Below are positions 22,754-37,560 of a stretch of 64,000 nt of DNA, piece after piece. The stretch covers positions 10,664,001-10,728,000 of the forward strand of contig CM114272.1 in NCBI GenBank assembly GCA_050084515.1, in the 5' to 3' direction. Every line of letters starts with the position of its first letter. Positions within the stretch are counted from its first letter, which is position 1. The notes beneath the pieces were generated by a model. That model ran no database searches. It saw only the letters and a list, made by a program, of their open reading frames with translations, and was not told the origin of the DNA. Source of the DNA: Blasia pusilla. Its lineage: Eukaryota; Marchantiophyta; Marchantiopsida; Blasiales. Made by a program: the position numbers and the translations under genes.

Positions 22754-23120
22754 TGTCATGACCATACAGATTATGTCGTAGAGTATAGTATGCTAGTAGA
22801 GGCCATACCTTATGTAGGACCATAGTGGCTAGGTAGAGATGCGGTTTCATACATAGGGTTGGGGGTTACTCAGTTGGGGTGACTTTCCCAATAGGGCCCG
22901 CTCTTAGGTTGGAGGATATAGTGTGGAGTGCACCCAAAGAACAATCAGTTCTTTGAGTTGAGCCTGTTGCGTTGGGAGTTAGCCTTGGTAGTGAGTAGAG
23001 CTCTTGGCTATGGTATTTCCCGCAAGCTTCCACCTAGATTCTCCCATTGTGGAGTGGGTTTGGCTGGATTGTATGTGATTCTATACGTATTTTATGACAT
23101 AAGGTCTTTCACGGACTTCA
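22754..23120 (+). repeat. 5' terminal repeat (segment B) of gypsy copy 2
   Basis: The 367 bp match 41163-41529. I count about 18 substitutions by eye (roughly 5 percent), so insertion is not recent. It starts TGTCATGACC and ends ACTTCA. Unlike the 3' end, no segment A follows or precedes it. No tRNA-Met primer site (TGGTATCAGAGC) is recognisable just after it. Confidence 0.85.
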
Positions 23121-24656
23121 CTCAAAGAACTGACGTAGATCGATGGAAGCTTCGATTATGGATCAGTAGTATCTGGTTAGGGCTGATTGTGTACTCAGCC
23201 GTGGATTTTTGTGGCTTGTGGCCTATGTTGGAGGTGGGAATCTGGTGCGTGGTTGGTTGGGAAAGAAGCGCCTTGCTGAGAGCTTTCCAACGTACTTTAG
23301 ATCGACGGATTTCGTCAAGGGTGTTGGAAGTTATCAAGGATTGAAGATTCTGGTTCGTGTTCGACGGTTTTCTGATGTGGAGAGCTTGGAGTGCGGAAGC
23401 TCTGTTGAAGTTCATCCAGATCAGGTGAGAGGTTCCTATTGCTACTTGTATTGTGATCTCATGTGAAGCTATGTGCTCGAGTGTGTGGAGCATTGCGGAT
23501 TTATACGTGCATGAAACTGGGCGGAAGCGCTGTCGGATTTGCGATTTTGGAGGTGTATGGACAGCAAGTTTGTCTGATTTTTAGCTCGGAGTACAGAGCT
23601 CGATTGTAGCTGATTTTTTTTGGAGAGATAGCTATGGTGGTCAATTGAATTCTGGTTGAAACAGATTCAATTTTGGTTGAGGATTTGTGGAGTAATTGCT
23701 GATCAAAATTTTGCAGACTAGCTCAAGGTCATTATTATTTTTTGTGGAGAGATAGCTATGGTGGACAGCGGATCGGAGGGGCTGGTTGGTTGGTGACTCG
23801 TTCATTGTTGGAGACGCCTATCCCATTGGGGGCGCCCTGGTTGGGCCTCTCTCCATAGCGAAGCATGGCGAAGCATGGCGATAGGGGCATGTCTCGAGCA
23901 TTTCGAGGCTTCGAGGCAACTCGTGGTAGCTCGGGGCGAGTGGGTGTGAGAGGCGGAGTAAGGAGCAAGGAGCAAGCAAGCAAACTTGCTTGCTTGGGCT
24001 TGAGGCAATTTTTGCAGGATTTATGATTTGAGTGTTGCATAACTGGTCACCCATCTTTGGGCTATTCTGCCTAGAAGACGCTTAACTGCTGAGTTCTTAA
24101 TTATGCCAGTGTACACACTGGTGTAGCTCATTTGGTGCTATTCGGAGATGTGTTAGGCGTTTTATGCATCTCAAATTTTTTGGTTGATGGACCTCTAGCG
24201 CATACTACGGTGTAGCCTCTCCATGCAGGTGCTATTTTCAGGTGCTTCGAGTCCGACTAGCACGTCATCGACCCGCGGCGGAGTAGCTATTGCGTTAGAA
24301 TTGTGTGATGGGTTCTGTGGATTCAAGGGGCGCCACGTTTGGTGGATTGTGTTACCTTGATTTCCATTTGCGATTGGAGGGTTGTCGTTGGACTTATTGT
24401 GTTTGGATCCCCTCCATCGTTGCTTCTTTCTTGCGCGCCCATTGTTAGGATTGACGTTGATATCCAGAGTAGTGTTATTCCTGTGTGCTACCGGTAGTGA
24501 GGCTGGAGTGATGACCATTAGATTGTGGGAGGATTCTTGTGGTGATGACAGGTTAGGTTGCCTACATCCATAGCTAGTAGAGCTAGAATAGTATAGGGAC
24601 ATCGACGTCACTTGGTTACTTAGTGGTGGTAATTTGGTGGTGGTGCGGCATCAGCG
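23121..24656 (+). other. untranslated leader of gypsy copy 2
   Basis: About 1.5 kb between the 5' terminal repeat and gag without a supported frame. It holds a short direct repeat (GGAGAGATAGCTATGGTGG near 23621 and 23744). Long leaders are common in gypsy elements and usually carry packaging signals; that role here is inference. Confidence 0.6.
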
Positions 24657-25751
24657 TTGGTCATCACGGAGCTGTCGGGTGGTCTAGTTGGGGACCGTGG
24701 TGCGAACAGTGGTGGTTTCACACGGAGTGGATTTAGGTATCGGCTACCTTTTCCACTTCCAACGGTTGATGAAGAGGAGGACGAGGGTGTTCCAAACACC
24801 GAGTCTTCTACGTTGTTATCGAGTGTTGCAGCTCCATTGATTTGGAACATGGACGGGATATATGGGGCCATGAAGGGCCCACGACGATTCTCGGGTGCAG
24901 TGGGCACCATTGAGTTGGAGGACTTCATGCAGGAGTTTGAAACGTGGTGTGATATGCAGATGTTGCGGAATGCCATGTTGTTTACACCCTTCTTGGCTTG
25001 GAAGGGGTTGTTTCAGCACTTGGAGGGACCACCCATGGATGATTACCATGAATTTAGGAAGGACCATATTGCTGAGATTGAGGCGTGGAGAAAATATTGG
25101 TCTCCAGGCTATGTGTCTATCACCCATGGTGGTATTGGTAGTAGTGCTCCTACTATGCCAGGCAGCCCGACGTTGAGTGGTACGAGTACGAGCCCGAGTG
25201 GGGGTACAAGTGGAGGTACCCATGGAGGTACTAGTGCCCCACCATCGTTCAGCCCGGTTGCAGAGTTCTTCAAGAGGTTGAAGAAGAACTATCAGGGAGT
25301 GAAGACAGAGAAGTTGAGGAGTCTTCAGGAATTTGAGCGAAAGACTGATGAGAGTCTTCGTGAGGCATACACTCGTATGCGACGCTTGATTTCACTTACC
25401 CAGGGTGTGACTGAGGCTCAGGCAGTCCAATTTTGGTATGGGATCTTGGACAGAGAGTTGCACCGCAAGGTACGTGATGCTACTCTTATGAGTGATGATT
25501 CACACACATTGACCCATGTGTTTGCTCTATCTGAGAAGATTGAGCTTAACATGGTGAAGGAGAGAGTGGTGACATCCGCATTCAGTAGGGATACAACTAC
25601 TACTTCTCATGTTCAGCAGCCCACCTCAGAGTCTCATAGTAGTGGTGGTGGTAGTAGTAGTGGGAGTCGTGGGGGGTACACACAACCTCAGTCAGGTCCT
25701 AGAGGGACACTTGCGCAGAGACCATTGCCTTCATTTGCTGCCCCGCAGTAA
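24657..25751 (+). pseudogene. gag capsid part, gypsy copy 2
   Basis: 364 codons are open. The first ATG in frame encodes MDGIYGAMKGPRRFSG; an upstream part without ATG suggests the start codon was lost or lies elsewhere. The gag core includes FMQEFETWCDMQ, EFRKDHIAEIEAWRKYW, NYQGVKTEKLRSLQEFE and ESLREAYTRMRRLISLTQG. A Ser/Gly/Thr-rich linker (about residues 160-195) and a Ser/Gly tract near the end flank it. The frame closes with TAA (25749-25751) just before the zinc knuckles, which continue in the same frame, as in copy 1. Confidence 0.85.
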
Positions 25752-26195
25752 GGACAGTCATGTTGGACATGTGGAGGTGATCATGTTAGGAAGTTTTGTC
25801 CCCAAGAGGATGGGAGACGGACTTTGGAGGATAGGCCTCAGTCGGCCCCAACTCAGTGTGATCATTGTGGGAGACCAGGTCATCCTCGAGAGCGTTGCTT
25901 TGATCTTCATCCAGAGTTGAGATCAGGCCGCGGCCGTGGTAGAGTAGCTCCAAGAGTCCGACGTGGTAGAGGTGGTAGGGATGGTAGAGGTGGACCAGTA
26001 GTTGGAGAGCCTACGGTGGCCACCCCTACCACTACGATAGAGTCAGCTATGGCTGCCAGGATCGAGCAGTTGGAGCAAAAGTTGGCTACTATGGCTGGTA
26101 TCCAGCATAGATCAGGTTCAAATGCAAGGGTTTCCACCTCTTATGGAGGGGATGATCTCTCTTATATAGCGAGTGCAGCACAAGTTGAGGCATAG
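25752..26195 (+). pseudogene. nucleocapsid: two zinc knuckles, RGR tract, coiled coil, gypsy copy 2
   Basis: In frame with gag beyond its TAA. CWTCGGDHVRKFC has the short C-x2-C-x3-H-x4-C spacing, and CDHCGRPGHPRERC has the canonical spacing. An RGRGR-rich basic stretch and MAARIEQLEQKLATMAG, a short heptad-like helix, follow. RNA binding is the expected role. TAG ends the frame at 26193-26195. Confidence 0.85.
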
Positions 26196-26237
26196 CTACA
26201 CTTACGAGAGGAGCCACTCGAGCGTCAGAGCCACGTA

Positions 26238-27113
26238 GTGCTACTGTGGAGTTGGACCCACAGAGGGGTGAGGCTGGGAGGCAGGCTAGGCTTCCCCAGT
26301 CATTCTTGTTGTCTGAGGTGCTTAGGACTCCATCCATGGTTCCTACGCACTCTATTGAGCCGACAATGGGGATCGAGGCATCTACATCGGCGTGTAGTAG
26401 ACACGGATGCAAAGATCGCGGCAATATTGCGGATGGCAACTTCAGTGTTGGGATCCCCATTGTTTTCGGCCACAGAGCTGATGGCTTTAGGAGTTGACTT
26501 AGCTCCTGTATTTCAGCTAGCAGCCACGTTGTGTGAACATGGGGGTGTTACTGCTACACGTGCTGAGGTGGATGAGAGTGTTGAGGTGGATGAGAGTGTT
26601 GCGGTGGAGCGACCCTCTATGTCAGGTGTAGCATTGAGTACCAGTGCTACTTGGCAGGCAGCAACGGCGAAGATGGATGCATTACCAGCCCGGCCAGCCA
26701 TTGATGGTGAGAGGCTTACACCTAGTGTATGTATGTTGGACAACCGGAGTGGGATATTCCGATTGGTGAGTCCTACAGGACAAGTGTATAGACCACATAG
26801 AGTCTTGTTAGACTCTGGTGCCCAACCTTTGATGTTGGGAAAGGCGGCATGTATTGGTTTGGGTATTCGAAGGTCAGAGCTTGAGCCTTGCCCATTCTAG
26901 ATTCAAACATCACTTGGAGGAGCCAATGATAGGTTTTAATTCATGACATGGGAGAAGTTGTCTGTACAATTGAGACTAGGTCATGCGACTGATAGCTCCC
27001 GGTTGGGAGTACCTGCAGTGGTCACATCAGCCGAGTCATATGATGTACTAGTTGGAGGAGCAGTATTGTACCCGATGGGTTTCAGATGGATTACTGGACT
27101 GAGATAGTGTCTT
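26238..27113 (+). pseudogene. aspartic protease region, gypsy copy 2
   Basis: After ELDPQRGEAGRQARLP (another frame) comes a linker with an 8-residue duplication (EVDESVEVDESV). The retropepsin core follows: FRLVSPTGQVYRPHRVLLDSG. LLDSGAQ holds the catalytic Asp. ESYDVLVGGAVLYPMGF is the conserved downstream block shared with copy 1. Two stops and a frameshift interrupt it. The protease would cut the polyprotein. Confidence 0.75.
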
Positions 27114-27593
27114 ATAGACCTAGTTGGCAGTCCAGGAATGGACATATGAGCCAAGTTCCTGTGAGATTTATTTATGGGGCTCAACCAAGAGGGTCTTCCC
27201 CAACAGTGTTAGCATCTGTGGCTGGTTTTAGTGGAGTAGTCACTTGGCCAGGAGACTTTTTGGAGGGTAATGTTTCTGCTATGGATTCTCCTGTGCATGA
27301 GCAGGTAGAGGAGGTCCCTAGTTTTGCAGGACTGGCATCCTCATCGTTGGATGTGCCACTTTGGAGTTCATGGGTGCACTACGGCAGGAGGCTGATCGCC
27401 TAGTGCAGGAGGCTTGGTGTGAGGCTGTTATACCTCACAAGGAAGAGGAGGCCCCACGGCGGACTCCTACTGGTCGATTAGGTTATCCCCTTTGGATACT
27501 ACACCCATTGTATGGCAGTATCCGCCGGAGGGCATTTGTGTGTTAGATCTCTTTGGTGGGATTAGCACTAGTTTGGCTGCAATGTTGCAAACC
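27114..27593 (+). pseudogene. DNMT domain of gypsy copy 2, N-terminal part up to motif I
   Basis: A linker with frameshift (EADRLVQEAWCEAV matches EHVQTAWSEAF of copy 1) leads to DTTPIV and VLDLFGGISTSLAAMLQTG, the SAM-binding motif I of C5 cytosine methyltransferases. The CACTA element follows at 27597 after the GGA duplication. About four or five residues present in copy 1 are missing at the join, and the frame is shifted across it. Confidence 0.85.
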
Positions 27594-27596
27594 GGA

Positions 27597-27830
27597 CACT
27601 AGAAGAAGTGGGTGGTTTTTATGACTAGACTTTAAATGACTCACTGAAAGAATGACTCAAATTATGACTTGAATGGTTTAGTCATAAAATTTTGGGTCGC
27701 AAAACTCACCTAGTCATCTGCTTATGACTACAAGGATTATCAATACCCTTTAGTCAAGACGAGTTATACTTGTTTAACTCGCCTAGTAAAAGTAAGTCAT
27801 AAACAACGACAGGTGTGTTTAAGTGATTTC
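27597..27830 (+). repeat. left TIR and subterminal repeats of CACTA
   Basis: After the terminus, motifs such as TATGACTAG, ATGACTC, TTATGACTTG, TTAGTCATAAA, TAGTCATC and TTATGACTACA repeat every 15-30 bases. In En/Spm elements subterminal repeats are binding sites of the TnpA-type protein; that role here is by family analogy. Confidence 0.8.
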
Positions 27831-27989
27831 ATGATCCAATGTTACGACGTTTTATATTGCTGTTTGGATATATTACCCTAATTTTCAACATTAATATTTT
27901 TTCCGAGTTCTTGGTGTTGAGGTTCCCCTCTGGATATCACATCTTGAGTTTGTCCCCTACAAGGTTTAGGGTCCATGTTCCCATTGACC

Positions 27990-29640
27990 CTCGCGAGATT
28001 TGAATAGGATTGTTCCAAGTCCTTATATTGTTTTCATCCCACCATTAGATAAGAGTGAAAACTTCCACAAGACTCTACTAGGGGTGCCCCTTTGGGAAAA
28101 GATTCTTGTTTTTTGGACCTCTGGTCGAGGGCCAAGCCAAAAATGAAAGACCAATTTTAGGGTTTACGATTTTTTATTTCATGTTTGAGTGGTGATTTGG
28201 AGATTTTCTCTTCCCCATTGTTCTTGGGCTACGGGTGTCCCCCTAGGAAAAGATTCTTGTTTTTTGGACCTCTGGTTGAGGGTGTATGGGGAGAAAATGG
28301 GGTCCAAGAGGGAGGAGGAGGACTTTGAGTAGGATTGTTCCAAGCTAGTCCAAGTGTGATTTTCATGCTAGCATGGCGCTATCTTCTCATGCCACCGTTA
28401 GATTGTGGTGAAACTTTCTACAAGACTTTTAATTAAGTGTCTCCACAATTCCAACGGTTCAGATCTGCTCTTTTTCATTTCAGGGCCAAGCCAAAAATGA
28501 AAGACCTGTTGTATGGTTTAGGATTGTTTATTTCATGTGTGAATGGTCTTTTGGAGATTTTTCTCTTCCCCATTATTCCTAGGCTAAGGGTGCCCCCTAG
28601 GAAAACATTCTTGTTTTTTGGGACCCCTAGTTGATGGGGGAGGGAAAGGGGGTCTAGAAGGAGGATGAGGAGTTTTAGTATGAATGTTCCAAGTCGAAAC
28701 GTTATTTTCATGATCACATGGGTTTATCTTTTCATCCAACCATTCAATGGTCATGAAACTTGGCTGAAAGCTTGGCATTAATTGTTGCCACTATCTCAAC
28801 GGTTCAGATCTTCCATTTTTCCCCTCAAGCCCACACAAAAAAGGGAGACCTTTTTGGGCTTTCTGATTTTTAATTACATGTGTGAGTCGTCATTTGTAGA
28901 TTTTTCTTTTCCCTTGTGTTCCTTGTGTTGGTTTGCCCCTATGGGCTAAGGGTAGTGGGGGTCTAGAAAGAAGATGAGGAGTTTTAGTAGGAATGTTCCA
29001 AGTCGAAGTGTCATTTTCATGATCACATGGACCTATCTTTTCATCCAACCATTAGATGGTCATGAAACTTGGCTGAAGGCTTGGCATTAATTTTTTTACT
29101 ATCTCACGGTTCAGATCTCCCATGTTTCCCCTCAGGCCCACACCAAAAATGGGAGACCATTTTTAGAGTTTCTGATTTTTAATTACACGTGTGAGTGGTC
29201 ATTTGTAGACTTTTCTTTTCCCCTGTGTTCCTTGTGTTGAGTTGCCTCTATGGATGGAGTTTTTTGGTTTTTGGATCCCTAGTTGAGGGTGGGGGAAGGA
29301 AAGTCTACTAAGAGCATTCCAAGTCAAAGTGTCATTTCCATGTTAACATGGAGCTATCTTTTGAAACAACCATTGGATGGTATGAAACTTGACACATCTC
29401 TTTGCAATAGTACGCTCCAAAATCCCAACGGTTCAGATCTTCCTATTCTGCTCCCATTCTCATGCTAAAAATCTAAGACCTTCTTTAGGGTTTATGATTT
29501 TTGATTTAATTTCATGTGTGAAGGGTCATTTAGGATTTTTTCTTTTTCCTTGTGTGAGTGGTCATTTCAGATTTTTTCTTTTCCCTTGTGTTCGTGGGCT
29601 TGGGATGCCCCCCCGAAAAAAATTCTGATTTGAAGACTAT
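27990..29640 (+). repeat. about 4.5 diverged tandem repeats of 310-350 bp inside CACTA
   Basis: A unit containing ATTGTTCCAAGTC, TTTTCATG..., CAACGGTTCAGATCT, a GGGAGACC/AAAGACC block, TTTAGGGTTT and TTTTCTTTTCCC recurs with starts near 28013, 28335, 28683, 28991 and 29308. Spacing is 308-348 bp. No open frame runs through the units. Internal tandem arrays like this are common in CACTA elements. Confidence 0.8.
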
Positions 29641-29649
29641 TGGGTAGTG

Positions 29650-31940
<2,291 letters not shown>

Positions 31941-32131
31941 TGATCTTGGATAATCTTTTTCTTTTGCTTTATTTGGTCAAGTGTATCATGTTCATGTAGT
32001 GGTTGTACATTAGGAAATATGACAGAATTTGTGTGATCATATTTTGAAGGTTTGTTGCTCCAAGGGTTGTGAAGGAGCGCAAGCCTTTGCCATTTTGGAA
32101 TCCTTCCCTTCCACAAAGACGCAGCTTATGA

Positions 32132-35100
32132 TTGGAGGAGAAGACCACTAACCAAAGTGTAATCCCCGAGGAGATTCGAAAAGATTGTTCAGATAGTGAT
32201 TCCAAAGACCCCTATTATAATCCACTCCTTGAGATGGACTTCTTGGGGATTGAAGAGGATGACGACTTGTGGCTGGAGGATGGGAGGGTATTTTCTCTTC
32301 ACATCTTGTTGTTTTGCTACTCTCTTCAGATTTCAGAATTATGACTACTGTGTTAACTCACAATGAGATGTCTGTTTTGAATAGCCTCAAGCAAAGGAGC
32401 GTCCAATCGAACCATCCAAACAGGGAAGTGTACGAAATTCCACCAATACAAATGATGCGGTAATATAATTGTAGACATGGAGGAATATTCAACTATCTCT
32501 ATATGTATGATTGGTCTGTAAAAAATTGAGTGGTAGAAGCCTGTCATTATGATTTCACTAATCTTTGCTCATCAAATGGTCTCTAGTTTAGTTTATTCAC
32601 CCATTTACTTGCATGTGCAGCCCATGGATGGAACTCCATCACAACCCATAATGCCTTCGCAAGCATATCCCCCTCATCCACCCCCATGGGCACAAAGTCA
32701 GATGCCGTGGTGGGTACCAATGATGATGCAATCACCGATGGGTTATGGAAGTCAATTTCAGCCACCATGGACCAATGGAGCTCAATCATCCATGAACATC
32801 CCACCCCCATGGGTAAGTAGGCTAACTATTATGTTCTTTCTTGTTTTGCACACGGGAATTCAATTAATTGGAAGTCTAACTAGCTAATTGTATTTCTTTT
32901 ATGGACACAAGGGACATGGGCCATCCCAACCGCTGCCCCCAACATCGTTGGCACCTCCATTGGCCAACGGGAATACGGATGATGAATTATACCGTAGTAG
33001 GTCTCAATCTTGCACAACACCAAGCCCATCAAAAAATTTGACCCCGCAAGCAGGTGCATCTAAAGGTGACTTCTCACTTGGTTCCGAGTTTGCAAATTTA
33101 TACTAAAATAGGTTGTTGTATTATGAAAGGTGTGAAACTGTTACTAGTATAAGTTGGTCTTATAGTTAATATAGTTCAACATAATTATGATTTGGTGAGT
33201 TTATAATCGTCGGCCCTACATTTTTTACATCTGAGAATTAGGATGGTGGTATATTTGTAGGAGAGCAGCAGAGTCGCACAAAGCATGATTTGAAGACTCG
33301 TGATGTCTCCATTAGGAAGGAGCAAAACTTAAAACCTAGATGTGAGCTCATGCCAAATGGTATTCTGTCGCCTAGAGTTCCTGGTTATGAGCCTTGGCTA
33401 AATGAATTGAAGGTATGGATGATGAGGTACTTGGACTTATCATGCATTGAGATTGGTAAAGCAATTCTATCAAAGGTCTGCTTTGTTAATCACATCCTTG
33501 AGGCATACACATATGTGGGTGCATCATCTCTTTCGCTTGATTTCATGAAGAAAAAAATAGCACAACTATTGAAAACCGAGCGATCCAATGTCAAGAACTA
33601 TTGGACATTACATGGGGCTCATCGAGCAGTCCCATGTCACCCTGATACAAATGAGGAGTCATGGAATCGATTAGTAGATTATTGGCTCTCCGAGGAAGGC
33701 AAAATGAAGGCAGAAAAGATAGCTCGAGCAAGGGCCAAGGTCCAGACTTTAAATTTCTCTGGCCGTGCAGGTTTAGATGGACTTGATGTAAGTCATCTTG
33801 GCATTCCCTAGTTTTCTTGCTAAAGTTATATAATGGTAGAAAACTTCCATTACTGCTTCATTTCCATATTTGCATTGAATGCTTTCACATGTATGAATTT
33901 CATAATTTATGTATTTAAGGAGCATGTGCAGGTGCAACAACGTACCTCAAAGGAGTCCTTGGGCACGGGGCTAGAATATACGGAGAGAAGCGAGTTGCCT
34001 AAGCAACCAGGTTTCACACAATTGAGTTCATCGGTAAATGTAAATGCTTAACTCTTTTCTTGCCCGTTGGCTTGACATGGCTAGTATTATGACCTTCATC
34101 TGATTGGGTCATGGAGTTAATATCATATCCTTAATCATGTTCAATTATGGTGTTAGTATCATGATTGTATCTAAGTATGTAATTGCAAAACCATATTTTT
34201 TTGGTACCTAATTGATCGTTGGATTAAATATGCAGAGTGTGGAATCTAGAGTCACTATTCAATTGGAAGAAGTGGAGCGCAGATTTGGATGATGTGAAGT
34301 TGCAGATGGAACGGCAGAACAAGGCATTAAGTATACTCATGGAAATGGTGTCCAAACCTACTTCAAAGGATGTGTCTTCAACACCACACGAGATTTCTAG
34401 TTCCCCGCCATCCAATTCTCAACCATATGCAACAACAGATGAGAAGCTCACATCAGGTAGCCCATTCTCATTCTTCCGCCCTTGGTTTTCAATGGTTATA
34501 ACTACTTGTCCTTTCCAGCATGAGCATTTCACGACTGACTTTCTTTGTTTTGAGTAACTTACAGTCACCGTTGAACCTATACCAACGTCTACAGCCGGAC
34601 AATTAGGGAAGAGGAAGATCTCCACACAAAAAGAGGCAATGGCAACTACACAATCTGGTGGTAAGTAGAGAGTTTAGCTTCACTACATGTAGGGTTTTAT
34701 AATATAATTACTTGTTGAAGTGAAGAATCTGGTTTTACAATTCATTTCTCAAAACTTGGGTTGTTTGTTGAAGTGTCAGAACGGAACAACAAAAGGAGAA
34801 GTTCCACAGAAAGTGCAGATGGTGATACTCGAATCACTCGTAAGTATGTCATCCTTGGCATAATGAATTTATCTGTGGCATAGTTTTCAAACTATCCGCG
34901 AAACAAAACTCATTTTTTCTTACAACCTTCAATGGACTTTGTTGTGCATAATGTGCAGAAAACGTGAGTATGGATAGCCAAGCCAAATCATCACCAGCCA
35001 AAAGACAGAAGTCTAGGCTACAATCTGATGGTTTGAATGAGCAGGAAAGTGAAATCAAATCAGGCCCGTCTAAGAAAATAACTAAGGTAATTTATCTCAT

Positions 35101-35604
35101 CTATAATGGCCTCTTCTATTCAAGGTTTATATGACGACACTGATAATTCTTGTTGTGGACAGTCAAATGGTCGTCTAGGACTTGTGAACTTTTCACGTCA
35201 TCTTCCGAAATGGGGATGGTCTTTCAAACAGGTATATCATAGCAGTTTTTTATTTTTAGATTAATGGTGCAAATGCATGTGGAAAGAATTTGAATTGATA
35301 CTAACTAAATGCCTGTGTATTTTTTTAGCTACGAATTGGTGATCACGTATTACTCACCAAGCCAAAGTTGAGTAGGATGGTGCTTGGGTCAGGAGTTATA
35401 TCAGGTTTTGGTGGGAGAGACAAGTTCCATGCCAAAGACATCCCCTTAGGCGTGGTGAGGGTTGATCTAAACGAGATGTTCGAACCAGAACATGCTTTGT
35501 GGATGCCAAATTTGATAGACGAACCTGCACAAGAAACATTTGGTGATGCTCTTGGTTCAAGCATGCTCTGGCGAGAGATGCATATAAGAAAGGTGATTCA
35601 ATAG
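32132..35604 (+). CDS. multi-exon CACTA-encoded protein (Ptta/En-Spm-like with DUF8039-like C-terminus)
   Basis: I can follow exons with GT-AG borders at about 32132-32287, 32382-32459, 32621-32812, 32910-33066, 33261-33788, 33932-34032, 34235-34458, 34566-34661, a small exon near 34774-34840, then 34959-35085, 35161-35230 and 35329-35604. The parts are an acidic start, a Pro/Met/Trp-rich segment (MPWWVPMMMQSPMGYG), a Ptta-like helical domain with ERSNVKNYWTLHGAH and WNRLVDYWLSEEG, a coiled coil (DDVKLQMERQNKALSILMEM), Lys/Ser-rich linkers, and a C-terminus with LGVVRVDLNEMF and ETFGDALGSSMLW resembling DUF8039. No ATG opens exon 1, and the coiled-coil exon has a frameshift near 34290, so the gene is probably decaying. 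Confidence 0.65.
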
Positions 35605-35899
35605 AATAGTCTTTTCTTTTGGCACCCAACTATCTAAGGTGCAATAACTTTGTTTTCATGGATGACATAATCTCTCTTGCTCTTTCAAGATGAGATCATA
35701 AACCCTATTATATTTGATATTTGTTTTTTTTATCTATTTTTGAATGATAACCCCATGTAATAATGATTAATTTTGTAATTTGGTGTATGGAAGCTACTCT
35801 TAAGTGACATTCCACCCCTCAAAATCTGTTTTCAAAAGAGGATTTCAATAATTCAGATCCATTCATTCTTGCACCGTTCAAAAGGCATAATAAACATTC

Positions 35900-36643
35900 C
35901 AAAATATCCAAAATTTATATTCCCACTAGTCATATCAATATAACTTGCACAGTACTCTTCAAAAACTAAAGTAATAAGCTTCAAGTTCTCTCTAGTCATA
36001 ATTGTATGACTCATGCAGTTCTATTGCAATGGCTATATAATTTCCGCTACTCATATAATCATATCTTCACGACTAAACCAGTTGTGTCCTCTTTTATAGT
36101 AGTCATGTAACTCTACTCTTATAGTCATAGTACATGACTACATGAGTCCATACCGACATTTCAATAAAATAAAATGACTACATGAGTTGCCAACTATAAC
36201 TCAATGGAGTATACTTGGTGCATTTTGATAGGATATTCTGAACTTTTGCACACCAACCATGACTAAAGGAGTCGTTGGTGGTAACTAGAAAAATATGCAC
36301 ATATGACTAGACGAGTCGTACTCAAGCCCACATCATCAGTGACATGTCACAGCAATAATCCATGTCATCAGTGACACATTACACTAAATAGTCCATGTCA
36401 TTGATGATGTGTCATTATTCCACATCATCTGAGTGATGTGTTAGTCATGGCCTCATGACTACACCCTCTAATCATATACCAACCTCCACCTAAGGTGACC
36501 ATCCTAGTTAGCCTAATCGCCAAACAAATATGACTTGGCTTTTGTGTCTAAAGTAGTCGTTAGTCATTGTTAGTCGTGGTATGTAAAATATGACTCATAT
36601 GAGTCATATAACCTAGTCATAAAACCAGGGATTTCTTCTAGTG
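35900..36643 (+). repeat. right subterminal repeats and TIR of CACTA
   Basis: At least 20 copies of ATGACTA, TAGTCAT or GACTAnACGAGTC variants in both orientations, denser than on the left, end at TTCTTCTAGTG. Two copies of a CCATGTCAT(C/T)..TGATG(A/T)GTC phrase near 36360-36420 add a further short repeat. Confidence 0.8.
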
Positions 36644-36646
36644 GGA

Positions 36647-37560
36647 GATACGTGTATGTGGAGCAAGATGAGACAGCCCAGAGAGTCTTATCCCGACATA
36701 TTGGTCAGTTGATGCGGAGATATCCTGAGTTGTTGCCGCCATCAACTATTCGTGGGTACCAGCGTGCTTTTCCGTCACACATTGCATTGTTGGGGGCACA
36801 GGACCTTGAGAGGGTTGGTCTTGTGGATTTGGTGATTGCTGGATGGCCATGTCAGGGTCATACACGTGTTGGTCGTGGTGAGGGATTACACGATCCTAGG
36901 TCTTGATTATTTTGGGAGATGTTATGGGTGTTACGACATCTTCAGGTTCATCAGGCACGTGCTCCAGCTTACATTCTGGAGAATGTTCCATTGTTGGGTG
37001 ACACTCGGACCCGGATGATGGCATGTGTTCATGAGGTGCGGTCTTGGATTGGACCAGCAGTGTTGTTGGATGCAGCGCGAGTTGGCTCGTGTGCACATCG
37101 TCCACGCTTGTGGTGGACAAGGTTGCCTAGGGAGGTTCTACGTCGAGCATATGATGCAGTGCAGCGGGATCCTTGCCTTACAGTGGATAGTATCTTGGAT
37201 ACTGGGCGACTTTCTCAGGTGGTGAGGATTATTGATCCGTCACCCATGCCAATGGTGAACTGTGTGGGCCAGCCTAGGATGGCACTACCCACATTTGTGA
37301 GTTTTCCCTCGTCACATGCCTATAGGGAAGGTGGTCCCGGGCTTGTATGGGATTCTCATGTGCGATAGTTGGTGGAGCCTAACGCTGATGAGAGAGAGAG
37401 TGTGCGACGGGATTTGCTACTGGTGTGACAGCGGTTGCTTCCATTTCTGAGGCTTCACGACATCATGTGTTGGGTCAGGCCATGGACCTGAATTGTTTGA
37501 CTTGGATTTTGAGTCTTGGTATGGCCGAGCAACGTCGAATTCGGACTTTGTCTGTGGGTC
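36647..37560 (+). pseudogene. DNMT domain of gypsy copy 2, motifs IV to X
   Basis: RYVYVEQDETAQRV is followed by AGWPCQGHTRVGRGEGL with the catalytic Cys at 36850-36852 intact. YILENVPLLGDTR (motif VI ENV), then AHRPRLWWTRL (motif VIII) and RHHVLGQAMDLNCLTWIL (motif X, the LGN-type block) follow. Motif order is canonical I-IV-VI-VIII-X, unlike the permuted plant DRM enzymes. The segment between VIII and X is about 90 residues. One TGA (about 36904) and a frameshift near 37370 interrupt it. The enzyme would methylate cytosine in DNA using SAM. Confidence 0.85.

Noticed and set aside
22754-23500. tRNA primer-binding site after the 5' B segment of gypsy copy 2
   Set aside because: No TGG-starting match to a common tRNA 3' end could be recognised, so none is claimed.
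36304-36430. Independent satellite at the CACTA right end
   Set aside because: The repeated GACTA and CCATGTCATC phrases belong to the element's subterminal repeats.
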